Shown here piece by piece: positions 60,921-64,000 of a stretch of 64,000 nt of DNA (positions are counted from its first letter, which is position 1; the number at the start of each line of letters is the position of its first letter). The stretch covers positions 1 to 64,000 of the forward strand of contig JBCBZG010000017.1 of assembly GCA_039815465.1 (NCBI GenBank), written 5' to 3'. Both the position numbers and the translations under genes were made by a program. The notes beneath the pieces were generated by a model. That model searched no databases, was not told where the DNA came from, and saw only the letters and a list, made by a program, of their open reading frames with translations. Source of the DNA: Shimia_B sp039815465 (lineage in GTDB: Bacteria > Pseudomonadota > Alphaproteobacteria > Rhodobacterales > Rhodobacteraceae).

Positions 60921-60971
60921 TCTGACCCATCTTTTGATGACAGACCACGCAGTTTGCGCGACAGCAGGGCC

Positions 60972-61685
60972 ATGGATTTGGTCCTCGGATATCTCGCTGG
61001 TCTGCTGACGCTGATTAACCCCTGCGTTGTGCCCGTGCTGCCCATCGTGCTGGCCTCGTCGCTGCAAGCGTCGAAATGGGGGCCCGTGGCGCTGGCCGCG
61101 GGGATGAGCGTGACCTTTGTCGCGCTGGGCATCACCGTCACCGCCTTTGGGCGTGCCTTTGGCATCGACGAGCGCGCGATCGCCGATGCGGGTGCGGTGC
61201 TGATGATCGGCTTCGGGCTCGTGCTCCTGGTGCCGCAGTTCTCCGGCGCGTTCGCCACTGCAACGGGCGGCTTTGCCTCCCGCGCCGACGCGGGGCTCGA
61301 GGATGTGAATCGTGCCTCGCTGCGCGGGCAGGTGGTGACCGGTGCCCTGCTCGGCGCGGTATGGAGCCCCTGCGTCGGTCCCACGCTCGGCGGGGCCATC
61401 GCGCTCGCCTCGACGGGGGAGAACCTCGGCTGGGCCACGGCGATCATGGCGAGTTTTGCGCTCGGCGTGTCGTCGATCATCCTAGCCCTCGGCTACGGCG
61501 CGCAATCGGCGCTGCGCTCACGGGCCGCACTGATGCGCCGGCTGGCGCAATGGTCGCGCCCCGCGATGGGGCTCATTTTGGTGCTCGTGGGGCTCGGGCT
61601 CCTGTTTCGAGTTCATCACGCGATCGAGCTTTGGGCGCTTGAAGCGCTTCCCTATTGGCTTCAGGACCTGTCAGTCCGCTTTTGA
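60972..61685 (+). CDS. CcdA/DsbD-like thiol-electron transporter
   Basis: A 237-residue membrane protein with six transmembrane segments. The redox pair lies in the two signatures LINPCVVPVLPIVL (TM1) and WSPCVGPTLGGAI (TM4), both with the CxxP-type pattern of CcdA. It passes reducing power across the membrane to periplasmic thioredoxins. The downstream gene encodes such a thioredoxin 18 bases on. The ATG at 60972 begins MDLVLGYLAGLLTLI. Confidence 0.9.
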   Translation: MDLVLGYLAGLLTLINPCVVPVLPIVLASSLQASKWGPVALAAGMSVTFVALGITVTAFGRAFGIDERAIADAGAVLMIGFGLVLLVPQFSGAFATATGGFASRADAGLEDVNRASLRGQVVTGALLGAVWSPCVGPTLGGAIALASTGENLGWATAIMASFALGVSSIILALGYGAQSALRSRAALMRRLAQWSRPAMGLILVLVGLGLLFRVHHAIELWALEALPYWLQDLSVRF

Positions 61686-61703
61686 TGAGGAGGAGGTAAT
61701 CCC

Positions 61704-62120
61704 ATGAAACGACGCGATTTTCTGGTAAGCGCCGCCGCTATGGCCACTGTGCCAAGCCTGGCCCGCGCAGGGGCGGAATGGGTGGAGTACACCCCCGGCC
61801 TGGTCAAGGCGCGCCTCGCCGCGGGCGAGACTGTCTTTGTCGATTTCGGCGCCGCCTGGTGCACGACCTGCCGCAGCCAGGAACGCACGATCAACGCGCT
61901 GAAATCCGAAAACGCCGCCTACGAGGCCGTGACCTTTGTCCATGTGGACTGGGACGAATATGGCCGCGGCGCGCTGGCAAAGGAGCTCAACGTTCCGCGC
62001 CGGTCCACGCTCATCGTCCTCAAGGGCGAGGAGGAGCTGGGCCGTATCGTCGCCGGAACGCGGCGCGCAGATATTCAAGCGCTGATGGAGACCGCGCTGG
62101 CGGCGGCAACCCCTTCCTAA
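61704..62120 (+). CDS. Periplasmic thioredoxin-family protein
   Basis: A 138-residue protein with a twin-arginine-like leader (MKRRDFLVSAAAMATVPSLARA; Tat consensus RRDFL), a likely cleavage at ARA/GAE, then the thioredoxin fold with active site AWCTTC (C53, C56) in VFVDFGAAWCTTCRSQE. It probably receives electrons from the adjacent CcdA-like protein. The ATG follows GAGGAGGTAATCCC. The stop nests in CTAA with that of the convergent ggt gene. Confidence 0.9.
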   Translation: MKRRDFLVSAAAMATVPSLARAGAEWVEYTPGLVKARLAAGETVFVDFGAAWCTTCRSQERTINALKSENAAYEAVTFVHVDWDEYGRGALAKELNVPRRSTLIVLKGEEELGRIVAGTRRADIQALMETALAAATPS

Positions 62121-63694
62121 TAGCCCAAGGCGCAGCCATCCTTGCGCGGGTCGGACGCGCCTTCGAGCATGCCGTCTTCGCGCAACAAAATCGCCTGTGC
62201 GCCACCGATGGCGGTGTCTGGGATCGATACAGAATGCCCGCGCGCAGCCAGGTCCGCGCGCACCGCATCGCTATAGCCGCGCTCCACCTTCATATCGCCC
62301 GCATCTGAAAAGGCCCGCGGCGCGTCGATCGCTGCCTGGGGGTCCATGCCGAAATCCGTCAAGTTGCTGACAAACCGCGCGTGCCCATTGGGTTGATAGG
62401 CGCCGCCCATGACGCCAAAGGGCATCACCGTCTTGCCCCCGCGGCGCAGCATCCCGGGGATGATCGTGTGCATCGGGCGCTTCCCGCCTGCCGCTTCGTT
62501 CGGGTGCCCTGGTTCAAGCGAAAAGCCCGCGCCGCGGTTCTGGAACAGCACGCCAAATGTGTCGGACGCGATCCCCGATCCGAAGCTGTGGAAGATCGAA
62601 TAGATCAGTGACACCGACATCCGGTTCTTATCGACCACGGTGATGTAGATCGTGTCTTTATGCACCGCCTCGCTCAGTGTCGCGGGGTTGGCCATGGCTG
62701 TCTTGGGGTCGATCAATGCCGCCAAATGCTCCGCCGTTGCGGGATCGAGCATGTGGGCCGTCCGCGTGGCATAATCCGCGTCGGAGATGAACCGATTGCG
62801 CGTGTCATAAGCGAGCTTTGCCGCCTCCGCCTCGATATGGGCGCGCGCGGCGCCCCAAGGGTCCATCGCCGCGATGTCGAAGTGTTTGAGGATGTTGAGC
62901 ATCAGGATCGCCGTGGCGCCTTGGCCGTTCGGCGGATGCTCCACAAGCTCTAGGTCAGCGTAGGTGCCCGCGATGGGCGATGTGTAGTCGCTTTTGCAAG
63001 CGGCAAAGTCATCGAGCGTGTGTACACCGCCCAACGCAGTGAGCGAGCGGACCATGTCCTCGGCAACCTCGCCCTCGTAGAACGCCGCGCGCCCGTCTTT
63101 GGCGACCCGGCGCAGCACCTCCGCCTGGCCCGGCGCGCGGAACTGCCAGCCAACGCGCGGCGCTGTACCCTGATCGGAAAACCTGTCGACCGTCCCGGGA
63201 TGAAGGTTGTCCATCGCCTGCGCCCAGTCGAATGCCACGCGCGGAGCCACCGGCACACCCTCCTCGGCGTAGCGGATCGCGGGGGCAAGCACACGGTCAA
63301 GACCCATCGACCCATAGTCAGCCGATAGCGTGCAAATCGCGTCAATGGCGCCGGGGATCGTCACCGCAGCGGGGTCAAAAAGCGGCACCGTCTCGTGCCC
63401 GGCGGCGCGCAGTCGGTCTGAGCTCAGCGCTGCGGGGGCCCGGCCCGAGCCGTTCAGCGCCACGATGTCGGCGTCTGGCGACGGCGCGATCAGCGCGAAG
63501 AGGTCGCCACCGATACCAGTCATCTGTGGCTCGCAAATCCCGAGCAGCACAGCCCCAGCAAGCGCCGCGTCAACGGCGTTCCCGCCGTCTTCTAACACGG
63601 TGACGGCCGCTTGGGCGGCAAGCGGGTGCGACGTCGCGCACATCCCATTGGCCGCGATGACAGGTGAGCGGCCTGGTAGGTGGAAATCTCGCAT
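62117..63694 (-). CDS. Gamma-glutamyltransferase family protein
   Basis: A 525-residue Ntn-hydrolase that self-cleaves before a Thr: the catalytic T lies in KDTIYITVVDKNRMSVS near residue 350 (aligned to the TTHYSVVD motif of E. coli Ggt). Other segments are GTGIGGDLFALI-like (TGIGGDLFALI), NGQGATAILML, and GGKRPMHTIIP with VMGGAYQPNGHARF. No signal peptide is visible, unlike the periplasmic E. coli enzyme; YwrD-type members are cytosolic. Substrate, glutathione or other glutamyl compounds, is open. Confidence 0.88.
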   Translation of the reverse strand: MRDFHLPGRSPVIAANGMCATSHPLAAQAAVTVLEDGGNAVDAALAGAVLLGICEPQMTGIGGDLFALIAPSPDADIVALNGSGRAPAALSSDRLRAAGHETVPLFDPAAVTIPGAIDAICTLSADYGSMGLDRVLAPAIRYAEEGVPVAPRVAFDWAQAMDNLHPGTVDRFSDQGTAPRVGWQFRAPGQAEVLRRVAKDGRAAFYEGEVAEDMVRSLTALGGVHTLDDFAACKSDYTSPIAGTYADLELVEHPPNGQGATAILMLNILKHFDIAAMDPWGAARAHIEAEAAKLAYDTRNRFISDADYATRTAHMLDPATAEHLAALIDPKTAMANPATLSEAVHKDTIYITVVDKNRMSVSLIYSIFHSFGSGIASDTFGVLFQNRGAGFSLEPGHPNEAAGGKRPMHTIIPGMLRRGGKTVMPFGVMGGAYQPNGHARFVSNLTDFGMDPQAAIDAPRAFSDAGDMKVERGYSDAVRADLAARGHSVSIPDTAIGGAQAILLREDGMLEGASDPRKDGCALGY

Positions 63695-63770
63695 TAGGTC
63701 CCCCGCGTGGTGTTGACGGGTATAGCTAACCTATTGCGGCGCCGATTCAATCGGTGACTCGGAGCTTTCG

Positions 63771-64000
63771 CTACGCATCCTCACCAAGCGTCATGCGAAA
63801 GCTCAGGTGATTGGCGTCGCCGCGCCGCTCATAGGTCATGTCTTTTGCGAGTTCCCCGATCAGGAACCAACCAAAGCCGCCCTCCGGCAGATCGTCGACC
63901 TCCACATTCAGATTGGCGGGCATCCCAAGCGGGGTCTGCCCGTCTGGCATGGGCTTGCCAAAGTCCAACAGCGCGATTTCGATGCCGCTGGCGGTGTAGG
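63771..64000 (-). CDS. RsbW-like ATP-binding protein (C-terminal part only)
   Basis: The coding frame is open to the right edge, so the N-terminus is missing. The visible 76 residues, read inwards from the edge, have IEIALLDFGKPMP, then VEVDDLPEGGFGWFLIGELAKDMTYERRGDANHL and a stop. This is the C-terminus of an HATPase/anti-sigma regulatory kinase-like protein (RsbW family; GGFGWFLI is the G-box region). Its partner genes lie outside the window. Confidence 0.7.
   Translation of the reverse strand, partial: YTASGIEIALLDFGKPMPDGQTPLGMPANLNVEVDDLPEGGFGWFLIGELAKDMTYERRGDANHLSFRMTLGEDA

Overview
The window looks like chromosomal DNA of a marine alphaproteobacterium of the Rhodobacterales (Roseobacter group). 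The basis is high GC, dense gene packing with 4-base start/stop overlaps, ethylmalonyl-CoA pathway genes (ecm, ccr), a CenR-type response regulator, DUF6525 and DUF3576 proteins, VPLPA-CTERM surface proteins and a Rhodobacter-type porin. No rRNA, tRNA, CRISPR array, prophage or insertion sequence was recognised. Most of the window is core chromosome with small accessory patches.

Layout. 0.1-6.2 kb: divergent serC/serB, with a structured serC leader, then a lytic transglycosylase coupled to RNase R. 6.2-13.6 kb: a DUF6525 protein, ecm, a VPLPA-CTERM gene beside a decayed paralogue, an acyltransferase and ccr; ecm and ccr supply two signature steps of acetyl-CoA assimilation. 13.7-16.1 kb: a LuxR-type AHL receptor without a synthase in the window, a TetR regulator and lolA. 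16.2-25 kb: ftsK, a DapC-like aminotransferase, an amidase, a UbiH-type hydroxylase, and a CnoX/LON-domain/Trm112 group. 25.1-29.4 kb: an accessory-looking leucine-rich-repeat membrane protein, a 2-oxoglutarate oxygenase, exonuclease III, a glyoxalase-fold protein and a methyltransferase. 29.4-29.7 kb: two tandem, homologous, terminator-ended RNA structures downstream of cenR.

30.5-42.1 kb: ribA, a YkuD protein, yggS, the porin, then DUF3576-leuS-lptE-holA-GST, and on the other strand mscS with a flavoprotein. 42.4-46.9 kb: HDAC-family deacetylase-xseB-ispA-dxs plus a membrane protein, an isoprenoid precursor operon whose DXS lacks an internal loop. 46.9-52.8 kb: an SDR protein, a methyltransferase and an acyl-CoA cluster (CaiD-like hydratase, ADP-forming acyl-CoA synthetase, acyl-CoA dehydrogenase). 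53.2-54.2 kb: a fatty acid hydroxylase gene broken by two amber codons. 54.3-64 kb: a LAS-type peptidase, DUF6958, a class II aldolase, the purine pair ade-amn, HU, an EamA exporter, a CcdA/thioredoxin pair, a gamma-glutamyltransferase and a truncated anti-sigma-like ATPase at the edge.

The most interesting non-coding signals are the tandem RNA pair with a CCUCCCU (anti-Shine-Dalgarno) segment at 29.42-29.67 kb, two families of dispersed intergenic hairpin repeats (51 nt and 77 nt), twin 23-bp palindromes at the end of the DUF6525 gene, an inverted repeat inside the ecm promoter, and four convergent gene pairs whose stop codons nest in a shared CTAA/CTAG. The strongest gene-level oddities are the two pseudogenes, the loop-deleted DXS, the Asp-for-Glu acyl-CoA dehydrogenase and the LRR membrane protein.
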